Shown here: one piece after another, positions 1 to 6,178 of the stretch
How the letters are laid out: every line of letters starts with the position of its first letter
Numbering within the stretch: the first letter of the stretch is position 1
Made by a program: the position numbers and the translations under genes
Assembly (NCBI GenBank): GCA_022706865.1
Contig: JAKJBT010000057.1
Location: forward strand, 1-10,786
Direction of reading: 5' to 3'
Origin: Bacillota bacterium
GTDB taxonomy: Bacteria; Bacillota_A; Clostridia; Lutisporales; Lutisporaceae
Length of the DNA stretch: 10,786 nt
The notes under the pieces: model-generated
What the model was told of the DNA's origin: nothing
What the model saw: the letters and a program-made list of their open reading frames with translations, nothing else
Database searches by the model: none

Positions 1-1064
1 AGGATGCCCATGAGGCTATCAGGCCTACTTTGGTTTTCAGAGAACCGGATAGTATAAAAGACTCTCTTGATAGAGAGCAATACAAATTATACAAGCTTAT
101 TTGGGAAAGATATGTAGCAAGTCAGATGCAGGCTGCCGTATTTGATACCGTCACAGCTGACATTGAAGCAAACAGCTATATTTTTAAAGCATACGGAAGT
201 ATTATGAAGTTTCCGGGCTTCATGAGCGTTTATAAAGAAAGCAGCGATGAAAAGGAAGAAGAAGAAATATCCCTGCCGAGCCTTACTGAGGGGCAGCTGC
301 TGAAGCTTAAGAAACTGGAGCACAAGCAGCATTTCACAGAGCCTCCTTTAAGATATACGGAAGCTACCCTTGTAAAGATCCTTGAGGAAAAAGGCATAGG
401 CAGGCCAAGCACATATGCTCCTATAATATCAACCATACTGGCCAGAGGTTATGTAATCAGAGAAAAGAAATTCCTAGTTCCTACCGATTTGGGCGAAAAG
501 GTTACGGGGATTATGAAGGAATATTTTTCTGATATTGTAGATGCTGAATTTACCGCCAATATGGAAGAGAAGCTTGACAATATAGAAGAGGGCGAGAAGG
601 ATTGGGTGCATGTGATAAGGGAGTTTTATGCTCCCTTTGAGAAGACTCTGAAAAGTGCAGAAGAAAAGGTCGGGAAAATAGAGATACAGGACGAAGTCAG
701 TGACGTTGTTTGCGAGCTTTGCGGCAGAAATATGGTATATAAACAGGGCAGATTCGGCAAATTCCTCGCATGTCCAGGTTTCCCGAACTGCAGGAACACC
801 AAGGCAATAGTTGAGTCAACCGGTATAAGCTGTCCGAAGTGCTCGGGAGAGCTTATTGCGAGAAAAACCAAAAAGGGCAGAAAGTTTTATGGCTGCAGCA
901 AATACCCGGAGTGCAGCTTTGTAAGCTGGGATGAGCCTGTTGCTGAGAAATGCCCTGAGTGCGGAAGCCTTATTGTGAAGAAGTATAACAAAAAGGGTTT
1001 TGAATATAAGTGCATCAATGAGACATGTGATTACAAAAGGTCAGGGAATAATGAGGTGAAATAG
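1..1064 (+). CDS. topA: DNA topoisomerase I, C-terminal part (5' end outside window)
   Basis: Type IA topoisomerase that relaxes negative supercoils by single-strand passage. Only the last 353 residues are present; the reading frame begins at base 3 with DAHEAIRPT, a conserved type IA motif that follows the active-site tyrosine, so the catalytic Tyr lies upstream of the window. The family segment GIGRPSTYA is encoded from about 393. Three C4 zinc-finger modules follow: CELC...CPGFPNC (about 711-791), CPKC...CSKYPEC (831-914) and CPEC...CINETC (951-1028). These are typical DNA-binding repeats of bacterial TopA. The gene is open at the left edge by truncation of the window, not by mutation, and ends with TAG at 1062. 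trmFO starts 2 bases later, as in the Bacillus topA-trmFO unit, so co-transcription and translational coupling are likely. Identification is secure; total length cannot be stated. Confidence 0.97.
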   Translation, partial: DAHEAIRPTLVFREPDSIKDSLDREQYKLYKLIWERYVASQMQAAVFDTVTADIEANSYIFKAYGSIMKFPGFMSVYKESSDEKEEEEISLPSLTEGQLLKLKKLEHKQHFTEPPLRYTEATLVKILEEKGIGRPSTYAPIISTILARGYVIREKKFLVPTDLGEKVTGIMKEYFSDIVDAEFTANMEEKLDNIEEGEKDWVHVIREFYAPFEKTLKSAEEKVGKIEIQDEVSDVVCELCGRNMVYKQGRFGKFLACPGFPNCRNTKAIVESTGISCPKCSGELIARKTKKGRKFYGCSKYPECSFVSWDEPVAEKCPECGSLIVKKYNKKGFEYKCINETCDYKRSGNNEVK

Positions 1065-1066
1065 AC

Positions 1067-2377
1067 TTGAATGATAAGGTCATAGTTATAGGCGCAGGTT
1101 TGGCGGGAAGCGAAGCGGCATGGCAGCTTGCCAAAAGAGGGATAAAGGTTAGGCTTTATGAAATGAGGCCTTTGGTCAATACACCTGCTCACCATACAGA
1201 TAAGTTCGGGGAATTGGTTTGCAGCAATTCCCTTCGCTCCAATCAGCTGGAGAATGCCGTGGGACTGCTGAAAGAGGAGATGCGAAGATTAGGCTCTCTG
1301 ATAATGGAATGTGCCGATAGCAAAGCATTGCCTGCAGGAGGTGCATTAGCTGTAGACAGAGAGGGTTTTTCCCAGGAAATAACTGACAGGATTACCGGTA
1401 ATTCCAATATTGAAATCATACGGGAAGAAGTAACAAGCATTCCTGAAAATGAATATGTGATAGTCGCAACGGGGCCTCTTACCTCGGAAAAGCTTTCTTT
1501 CAGCATAGGCAGTATGATGGACAACGATTATTTATATTTTTATGATGCAGCAGCACCTATTGTAACCTATGAATCAATAAATAAGGACAAGGTATTCATG
1601 GCATCAAGGTATGACAAGGGGGACAGTGATTATATAAATTGTCCGATGACAGAGGAAGAATACGTTAGTTTTCATAAGGAACTTGTAAATGCGGAAACAG
1701 CACCCCTTAAGAGCTTCGAAAAAGAGGTTGTTTTTGAAGGCTGTATGCCTGTTGAGACTATGGCAAAAAGAGGCCTGCAGACATTGCTTTTCGGACCTTT
1801 GAAGCCTGTGGGCTTAACAGATCCCCGGAACGGAAAACAGCCCTATGCAGTTGTACAGCTCAGGCGGGATAATAAAGAGGGTACTTTATATAATATTGTG
1901 GGTTTTCAGACACACCTTAAATGGGGTGAACAAAAAAGAGTCTTTGGCATGATACCGGGACTTGAAAATGCTGAATTTGTAAGATATGGAGTAATGCACA
2001 GGAATACCTTCATAAATTCACCCAAGGTAATGAGGCCTACTCTACAATTCCATAACAATGAAAAGTTGTTTTTTGCCGGTCAGATGACAGGTGTTGAAGG
2101 ATACGTTGAGTCTGCTTCTTCCGGTTTGGTTGCAGGAATAAATATGGCCAGGATTATTAATGGTATGGAACCCGTTGTATTTCCTGAAACTACAGCTCAC
2201 GGAGCATTGTGCAGATACATCACGGATCGTACAATAAAGACATTCCAGCCGATGAACGTGAATTTTGGCATATTCCCGCAGCCTGAATACCGAATAAGAA
2301 ACAAAAAGGAAAAGAGCAGTTATTATGCTGAAAGGGCTTTAAAGGACTTGGAAAAATTTATTCAGGAACAGCTCTAA
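1067..2377 (+). CDS. trmFO: Methylenetetrahydrofolate-tRNA-(uracil-54-C5)-methyltransferase TrmFO
   Basis: A 436-residue FAD enzyme that forms 5-methyluridine at position 54 of the tRNA T-loop, taking the methyl group from 5,10-methylenetetrahydrofolate; formerly called Gid. Sequence support: an N-terminal dinucleotide-binding motif [18 protein letters not shown] (residues 8-25), [20 protein letters not shown] (38-57) containing Cys52, which corresponds to the functional Cys53 of the Bacillus enzyme, EGCMP with Cys226, and [17 protein letters not shown] near the C-terminus. Length is normal for the family. The start is TTG at 1067, chosen because GAGGTG at 1053-1058 sits 8 bases upstream and the protein then aligns at its N-terminus with homologues; no in-frame ATG exists there. 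It follows topA by 2 bases and is probably co-transcribed with it. The next gene in Bacillus would be xerC/codV, which is absent here. Confidence 0.97.
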   Translation: MNDKVIVIGAGLAGSEAAWQLAKRGIKVRLYEMRPLVNTPAHHTDKFGELVCSNSLRSNQLENAVGLLKEEMRRLGSLIMECADSKALPAGGALAVDREGFSQEITDRITGNSNIEIIREEVTSIPENEYVIVATGPLTSEKLSFSIGSMMDNDYLYFYDAAAPIVTYESINKDKVFMASRYDKGDSDYINCPMTEEEYVSFHKELVNAETAPLKSFEKEVVFEGCMPVETMAKRGLQTLLFGPLKPVGLTDPRNGKQPYAVVQLRRDNKEGTLYNIVGFQTHLKWGEQKRVFGMIPGLENAEFVRYGVMHRNTFINSPKVMRPTLQFHNNEKLFFAGQMTGVEGYVESASSGLVAGINMARIINGMEPVVFPETTAHGALCRYITDRTIKTFQPMNVNFGIFPQPEYRIRNKKEKSSYYAERALKDLEKFIQEQL

Positions 2378-2426
2378 GTGGTTGAAATATATATATTCAT
2401 ATGCTATATTGAATCTAGTGAGTTTT

Positions 2427-2454
2427 TTGACTTTTATGAATATTGTAACATATT
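2427..2454 (+). promoter_or_regulatory. Candidate sigma-A promoter for hslV-hslU-codY
   Basis: In the 102-base gap after trmFO, TTGACT (2427-2432, 5/6 to TTGACA) is followed after 16 bases by CATATT (2449-2454, 4/6 to TATAAT). Initiation would fall near 2461, just ahead of the hslV ribosome binding site. The -10 is weak and AT-rich sequence gives such matches by chance, so this is tentative; read-through from topA-trmFO is equally possible, as I see no terminator in the gap. Confidence 0.33.
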
Positions 2455-2468
2455 TGGGATAGATTACT

Positions 2469-2474
2469 GGAGGA
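2469..2474 (+). promoter_or_regulatory. Ribosome binding site fixing the hslV start
   Basis: GGAGGA lies 5 bases before ATG 2480. The reading frame is open 34 codons further upstream to 2378, but that extension has no ribosome binding site and no similarity to HslV, so this site decides the start. Confidence 0.85.
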
Positions 2475-2479
2475 GAATT

Positions 2480-3010
2480 ATGTTTCATGGTACAACAATA
2501 GCTGCAGTCAAAAGAGATGACAAGGGCGCAATTGCAGGTGACGGTCAGGTGACCTTCAGTCAAAGCACCATAATTAAGTCAACTGCCAGAAAAGTGAGAA
2601 GATTATTTGACGGAAAAGTACTGGTTGGGTTTGCCGGCTCGGTATCAGATGCTTTTACGCTTTCCGAGAAGCTCGAAGAAAAGCTGGAGCAGCACAGTGG
2701 TAATCTGAAAAGAGCTGCCGTTGAGCTGGCAAAGGATTGGAGAAGGGATAAAGTACTGAGGCAGTTGGAGGCAATGCTTATTGCAATGGATAAAGAGACT
2801 CTGCTTGTTATTTCGGGAAGCGGCGAGGTAATAGAGCCGGATGACGGTGTAATTGCAATAGGTTCCGGAGGCAATTATGCTCTGGCCGCTGCCAAAGCTC
2901 TGACTCAGAACACAGACCTCCCGCCAACTGAGGTGGTAAGAAAGTCTTTGGAAATAGCTGCCTCAATTTGTGTATTTACCAATAATAACATCATTGTAGA
3001 GGAATTATAG
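2480..3010 (+). CDS. hslV: ATP-dependent protease subunit HslV (ClpQ/CodW)
   Basis: The 176-residue peptidase of the HslUV protease, a proteasome beta-type N-terminal nucleophile hydrolase that forms a double hexamer in the cytoplasm and degrades proteins unfolded by HslU. The N-terminus reads MFHG-TTI, so removal of a four-residue propeptide would expose Thr5 as the catalytic residue. AGDGQVTF follows, with Asp21 equivalent to Asp17 of the mature E. coli enzyme, then RKVRRL with its conserved Lys, [28 protein letters not shown] and [16 protein letters not shown]. It ends in the family's VEEL. Length matches HslV (about 174-181) only with the ATG at 2480; the longer open frame upstream would add an unrelated 34 residues. 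hslU follows 9 bases after the stop. Bacillus CodW is reported to use an N-terminal serine, whereas this protein retains the usual threonine. Confidence 0.96.
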   Translation: MFHGTTIAAVKRDDKGAIAGDGQVTFSQSTIIKSTARKVRRLFDGKVLVGFAGSVSDAFTLSEKLEEKLEQHSGNLKRAAVELAKDWRRDKVLRQLEAMLIAMDKETLLVISGSGEVIEPDDGVIAIGSGGNYALAAAKALTQNTDLPPTEVVRKSLEIAASICVFTNNNIIVEEL

Positions 3011-3019
3011 GAGGAATCT

Positions 3020-4420
3020 ATGAGCGAGTTAACTCCGAAACAAATAGTATCAGAGCTTGATAAATATATCATAGGACAGGATAAGGCAAAAAAATCAGTG
3101 GCTGTTGCTTTGAGAGACAGATACAGGAGAAATCTTATGGATGAAGAAATGAGAGCAGAGGTTACTCCTAAGAATATATTGATGATAGGGCCGACCGGAG
3201 TTGGAAAAACAGAAATTGCACGCAGGATGGCCAAGCTGGTAAATGCCCCTTTTGTAAAAGTTGAAGCTACAAAATTCACAGAAGTGGGTTATGTAGGGAG
3301 AGATGTTGAATCAATAATAAGGGATCTTATCGAATTTTCGGTAAGGATGGTAAAAGCGGAAAAGATATCCAAGGTTAATGAAAAGGCTTATGATATAGCG
3401 GTTGAGAAGGTTGCCGAGATACTTGTTCCTTCTTCAAATAAAGGCAATATGCCCAAGAATCCCTTTGAAATGATATTTAATTACGGCGGAGGCAAAGAAC
3501 CCGAAAATGATGCGGAAGCGAAGAAAAAGGAAGAAAGTATAGCTACTAACCGATACTATGTAATGCAGAAGGTTAAGAACGGGGATTTGGACAACGAGAA
3601 TATAGAAATTGAAATAGAAGACACATCAGGACACAGTATTGAAATGTTATCAGGACCGGGGATGGACCAAATGAGCATTAATCTTCAGGATATGTTCGGA
3701 GGCATACTTCCCCAAAAGACAAAACGCAGAAGAGTAACAATAAAGGAAGCTTTGAAGCTCCTGACGCAGCAGGAGGCGCAAAAGCTGATCGACATGGATG
3801 AAGTGATAGAAGAAGCCGTTAAGAAAGCCGAAGAGAGAGGAATTATTTTTATTGATGAAATAGATAAGATTGCCGGGAAAGGTAATATCGGCGGCCCGGA
3901 CGTGTCCAGGGAAGGAGTTCAGAGAGATATACTTCCTATAGTTGAAGGCAGTACCGTTATAACAAAATACGGCCCTGTAAAGACGGATTATATGCTGTTT
4001 ATTGCAGCAGGGGCTTTTCATGTGGCCAAAGTATCCGATTTGATTCCGGAGCTTCAGGGAAGGTTCCCTGTAAGAGTTGAATTAGACAGCCTGAGCAAGG
4101 AGAATTTTATTGAGATATTGACCAAACCCAACAATGCTCTTATAAAACAATACAAGGCCCTATTAAGTACAGAAGGTATAAACATCAACTTTGAAGAGGA
4201 TGCTGTTGAAGAGATTGCATCAATTGCCGCCTTTATGAACGAACAATACGAGAACATAGGAGCCAGGAGACTCTATACAGTAATGGAAAGGCTTTTTGAA
4301 GATATTTCGTATGAAGCACCTGATATGAAGACGGCCGATGTGAATATCACGAAAGAATATGTACAAAAGGCATTGATTCACGATATTAAGAGAAAAGATG
4401 TCAGCAATTATATTATTTAA
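3020..4420 (+). CDS. hslU: ATP-dependent protease ATPase subunit HslU (ClpY/CodX)
   Basis: A 466-residue AAA+ unfoldase that forms a hexameric ring, unfolds substrates with ATP and feeds them into HslV. Visible motifs: Walker A GPTGVGKT (57-64), pore loop GYVG (90-93), Walker B IIFIDE (275-280), a sensor/arginine-finger segment [12 protein letters not shown] with Arg348, and sensor 2 [11 protein letters not shown] (414-424). The stretch of about 110-240 between the pore loop and Walker B is the HslU-specific intermediate domain, lysine- and glutamate-rich here. The C-terminal tail ends NYII, a hydrophobic end like the one that docks into HslV in known complexes. The start ATG at 3020 has AGGAGGA at 3009-3015 overlapping the hslV stop, which suggests translational coupling and matched subunit synthesis. 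All catalytic residues are present and length is normal. Confidence 0.97.
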   Translation: MSELTPKQIVSELDKYIIGQDKAKKSVAVALRDRYRRNLMDEEMRAEVTPKNILMIGPTGVGKTEIARRMAKLVNAPFVKVEATKFTEVGYVGRDVESIIRDLIEFSVRMVKAEKISKVNEKAYDIAVEKVAEILVPSSNKGNMPKNPFEMIFNYGGGKEPENDAEAKKKEESIATNRYYVMQKVKNGDLDNENIEIEIEDTSGHSIEMLSGPGMDQMSINLQDMFGGILPQKTKRRRVTIKEALKLLTQQEAQKLIDMDEVIEEAVKKAEERGIIFIDEIDKIAGKGNIGGPDVSREGVQRDILPIVEGSTVITKYGPVKTDYMLFIAAGAFHVAKVSDLIPELQGRFPVRVELDSLSKENFIEILTKPNNALIKQYKALLSTEGININFEEDAVEEIASIAAFMNEQYENIGARRLYTVMERLFEDISYEAPDMKTADVNITKEYVQKALIHDIKRKDVSNYII

Positions 4421-4435
4421 ATAAGGAGGATAAAT

Positions 4436-5218
4436 ATGAGCTCAACACTATTAGAAAAGATGAGGAAAGTTAACAAGGTACTTCAGACATCAGGAACTCA
4501 AGCTGTATCCTTTCATGATTTAAGCAGTATATTGAGTGAGGTATTAAACGCAAATGTATATATATTGAGCAGAAAAGGAAGAATACTTGGATATTCATTG
4601 GGCACATCAGAGGAATGTGAGTTTTTAAAGAACGAACTGCTTACCGAGAAAAAATTCCCTGAAGAATACAATAAATCATTGCTTTCATTCCATGAAACAA
4701 GATCTAACCTGATAAATAAAGATAAATTGTGCGTTATTGACAATAGAGAAAGATGCGATATGGGTACAAATTATTCTACTATCGTTCCTGTTAACGGCAG
4801 TGGTGAAAGACTTGGTACAATGATGCTTGCAAAGTATAATCAGGAATTTAATGACGAAGACCTTGTATTGGCGGAATACGGAGCAACGGTGGTAGGCCTG
4901 GAGATACTAAGATCCAAGCATGAAGAAATTGAAGAAGAGGCAAGAAAGAAAGCAGTCGTTCAGATGGCCATCGGAACTCTTTCTTATTCGGAATTGGAGG
5001 CCATTGAGCACATATTCAAGGAGCTTGATGGAAATGAAGGCTTGCTCATTGCCAGCAAGATTGCAGATAAAGTAGGTATTACAAGGTCGGTAATTGTAAA
5101 TGCACTCAGAAAATTTGAGAGTGCCGGCGTAATAGAATCAAGATCCCTTGGTATGAAGGGAACACATATAAGGATTTTAAATGATAAGCTGCTGGAAGAG
5201 CTGAAAAAAGTAAGATAG
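4436..5218 (+). CDS. codY: Global transcriptional regulator CodY
   Basis: A 260-residue GTP- and branched-chain amino acid-responsive DNA-binding protein of low-GC Gram-positive bacteria that represses adaptive genes during rapid growth. The N-terminal GAF-type ligand domain covers about 1-155, with [15 protein letters not shown] (74-78) and [18 protein letters not shown] linker helix [18 protein letters not shown] leads into the C-terminal winged helix-turn-helix, where [20 protein letters not shown] (206-225) and [19 protein letters not shown] are near-identical to the family consensus. By ungapped alignment from memory to Bacillus CodY, FPEEY matches with a +3 offset, but Bacillus Arg61 and Met62 of the isoleucine pocket correspond to Leu64 and Lys65 here. 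AGGAGG at 4424-4429 precedes ATG 4436, 15 bases after hslU. It is the last gene of its unit: a strong terminator follows 12 bases after its stop codon. In Bacillus, CodY regulates the adjacent flagellar operon. Confidence 0.97.
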   Translation: MSSTLLEKMRKVNKVLQTSGTQAVSFHDLSSILSEVLNANVYILSRKGRILGYSLGTSEECEFLKNELLTEKKFPEEYNKSLLSFHETRSNLINKDKLCVIDNRERCDMGTNYSTIVPVNGSGERLGTMMLAKYNQEFNDEDLVLAEYGATVVGLEILRSKHEEIEEEARKKAVVQMAIGTLSYSELEAIEHIFKELDGNEGLLIASKIADKVGITRSVIVNALRKFESAGVIESRSLGMKGTHIRILNDKLLEELKKVR

Positions 5219-5230
5219 AATCATCATTGA

Positions 5231-5257
5231 GGATTAGTGGAACACTAATCCTTTTTT
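5231..5257 (+). terminator. Rho-independent terminator after codY
   Basis: A perfect 9-bp stem, GGATTAGTG (5231-5239) with CACTAATCC (5243-5251), closes a 3-base GAA loop and runs directly into six Ts (5252-5257). It ends the topA-to-codY transcription unit and separates it from the flagellar operon. Confidence 0.93.
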
Positions 5258-5262
5258 ATGTT

Positions 5263-5275
5263 TGTGGTATATAAT
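5263..5275 (+). promoter_or_regulatory. Extended -10-like promoter at the edge of the long palindrome
   Basis: TGTGGTATATAAT at 5263-5275 contains TRTG-N-TATATA (the Gram-positive extended -10 arrangement) overlapping a perfect TATAAT at 5270-5275. No -35 match is seen, since that region is occupied by the codY terminator, but extended -10 promoters can work without one. Initiation would fall at about 5280-5283, essentially at the first bases of the palindrome starting at 5278. AT-rich context weakens the case. Confidence 0.42.
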
Positions 5276-5277
5276 AT

Positions 5278-5571
5278 GAATAATGCGACGTATCTGAAGT
5301 TTGCATAACCCTCCGCAAGAGACAGTATAGTATATCGACGCACACGGATTATGATTTTGACAGGCCTACTGCAATGCCTTTGGAAAAGTTCTGCCGGTGT
5401 CAAAAGGCCCTCCATGGCCCGAGACACCTAAGCCGGCTTCCTTGCCGGCTTTACGAACTTTTTACCAAAGCCATATCAGAGGCCTGTTATCAAAATACAT
5501 AAAAGTGTGCCCTGCTATACTATACAAGCTCTTGCTTGGTTATGCAAAATTATTATTGTGTCGCATTATTC
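5278..5571 (+). repeat. 294-base imperfect palindrome: candidate structured RNA or MITE-like foldback element
   Basis: The two halves pair along their whole length in perfect blocks: 5278-5289 with 5560-5571 (12 bp), 5300-5310 with 5538-5548 (11), 5315-5321 with 5529-5535 (7), 5325-5334 with 5516-5525 (10), 5340-5345 with 5505-5510 (6), 5349-5353 with 5498-5502 (5), 5354-5367 with 5480-5496 (14, three-base bulge), 5369-5371 with 5477-5479 (3) and 5378-5391 with 5455-5470 (14, two-base bulge). Internal loops between them are mostly size-matched (10/11, 4/2, 3/3, 5/5). The head holds two hairpins: GGTGTC/GACACC (5396-5401, 5423-5428) enclosing GGCC/GGCC, and AAGCCGGC/GCCGGCTT (5430-5437, 5444-5451). 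No open frame here has a ribosome binding site or recognisable protein. The structure is read directly; its function is unknown. No target-site duplication is evident at the ends. I recognise no described RNA family or riboswitch in it. Confidence 0.85.
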
Positions 5572-5588
5572 TTCTGCGAATTTTTTTT
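5561..5588 (+). terminator. Candidate short terminator reusing the palindrome's 3' end
   Basis: TCGCA (5561-5565) pairs with TGCGA (5575-5579) around a 9-base loop, followed by A and eight Ts (5581-5588). The stem is only 5 bp, so this is a weak intrinsic terminator. Its left arm is also part of the outermost 12-bp helix of the long palindrome (5560-5571), so the two structures exclude each other. Confidence 0.4.
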
Positions 5589-5596
5589 GCGGGGGA

Positions 5597-5624
5597 TAAA
5601 AGGAATTTGCTTTTTATTCGATAA
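5597..5624 (+). promoter_or_regulatory. Candidate sigma-28 (SigD/FliA) promoter for the flagellar operon
   Basis: TAAA (5597-5600), a 16-base spacer, then TTCGATAA (5617-5624), matching 6 of 8 positions of the flagellar sigma -10 GCCGATAA; the Bacillus SigD spacing is 14-16. It lies downstream of the palindrome and about 145 bases before the flgB start, and faces flgB. The position and gene context fit; the short -35 makes chance matches possible. Confidence 0.42.
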
Positions 5625-5628
5625 TATA

Positions 5629-5656
5629 TATGTAAATAAAATTATGTAAATAAAAT
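5629..5656. repeat. Perfect 14-bp tandem duplication in the flgB leader
   Basis: TATGTAAATAAAAT occurs twice back to back (5629-5642 and 5643-5656) with no mismatch. It lies just downstream of the sigma-28-like -10, so it would be in the early transcribed leader. It may be replication slippage in AT-rich DNA or a duplicated binding site; nothing in the sequence decides. Confidence 0.8.
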
Positions 5657-5708
5657 ATTTTATTCTATAAATAACAGAGGAAATGTGGAATTTATGTCGA
5701 AATATTAA

Positions 5709-5742
5709 CTGGTATAGGTATTTTTGGCATTTTATATACCAG
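5709..5742. promoter_or_regulatory. 8-bp dyad upstream of the flgB ribosome binding site
   Basis: CTGGTATA (5709-5716) and TATACCAG (5735-5742) form a perfect inverted repeat with an 18-base spacer, ending 13 bases before the GGAGGT of flgB. It could be an operator or an RNA hairpin in the leader. The left half also shows GGTAT repeated twice (5711-5715, 5717-5721). Function is inferred only from position. Confidence 0.45.
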
Positions 5743-5755
5743 GACGAATTTTTAT

Positions 5756-5761
5756 GGAGGT
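5756..5761 (+). promoter_or_regulatory. Ribosome binding site fixing the flgB start
   Basis: GGAGGT is 7 bases before ATG 5769. The frame is open further upstream (TTG 5724, ATG 5754), but those starts have no Shine-Dalgarno sequence, and the ATG at 5754 abuts this site, so ATG 5769 is chosen. Confidence 0.85.
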
Positions 5762-5768
5762 TCCTGAT

Positions 5769-6173
5769 ATGATTGATAAGATAAGCAATAAGACCTTAAT
5801 GCTTGAAAAGGCTCTTGATGCAGCCTGGATGAGGAATGAAACAATTTCAAACAATATTGCGAATGTTAATACTCCGGGATTCAAAAAATCATATGTGAGG
5901 TTTGAGGAGTATTTGAAAGATGCACATGAGAAATTTCAGATTTCAGGCATTAAGAAAGATGCAAGGTTTCTGCCCATAGGCAAAGACAGAATTGTATCGG
6001 TCAGTCCCGAAATTGTACAGGAGAACTCCACGTCTATGCGAAGAGATCAAAATAACGTTGATATTGATGTGGAAATGGCAGAGCTTGCAAAAAATACAAT
6101 TAAGTATAATGCTTTAATAGCTCAGATGTCAAAGGAATTTGCTAAAATAAAACTTGCGATTAACGGGAGGTAA
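5769..6173 (+). CDS. flgB: Flagellar basal-body proximal rod protein FlgB
   Basis: A 134-residue component of the proximal rod that links the MS ring to the drive shaft; it is exported by the flagellar type III apparatus and has no cleaved signal peptide, as seen here. The N-terminal flagellar rod signature NNIANVNTPGFKKSYVRFE (28-46) is clear, and the C-terminal amphipathic helix (about 100-130, VDIDVEMAELAKNTIKYNALI) matches the family's DVD-EM-ELAKN pattern. The size is close to Bacillus FlgB (about 130). The open frame extends upstream to 5724, but the strong ribosome binding site supports ATG 5769. It is the first gene of the flagellar unit, following roughly 510 bases of non-coding DNA after codY, and flgC starts 5 bases after its stop. 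Confidence 0.95.
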   Translation: MIDKISNKTLMLEKALDAAWMRNETISNNIANVNTPGFKKSYVRFEEYLKDAHEKFQISGIKKDARFLPIGKDRIVSVSPEIVQENSTSMRRDQNNVDIDVEMAELAKNTIKYNALIAQMSKEFAKIKLAINGR

Positions 6174-6178
6174 TTACG

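Noticed and set aside
2378..2479. N-terminal extension of HslV by 34 residues
   Set aside because: The extension lacks a ribosome binding site and would bury the catalytic threonine; the GGAGGA before ATG 2480 and family length give the shorter start.
5245..5427. Minus-strand open frame of 60 codons in the same region
   Set aside because: It overlaps the codY terminator and the left arm, and has no similarity to any protein family I recognise.
5335..5450. c-di-GMP-I (GEMM) riboswitch, suggested by ACGCACA at 5338-5344 and position before flgB
   Set aside because: The other conserved GEMM segments are not present and the helices fit the long palindrome instead.
5397..5624. Open frame of 75 codons across the right arm of the palindrome
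   Set aside because: No ribosome binding site, no recognisable protein, and it merely reads through helices of the palindrome and the poly-T tract.
5725..5742. Sigma-54 promoter suggested by TGGCAT at 5725-5730
   Set aside because: No TTGC element follows at the required distance.
5724..5768. Longer FlgB starting at TTG 5724 or ATG 5754
   Set aside because: No Shine-Dalgarno upstream of either, and the real GGAGGT lies between them and ATG 5769.
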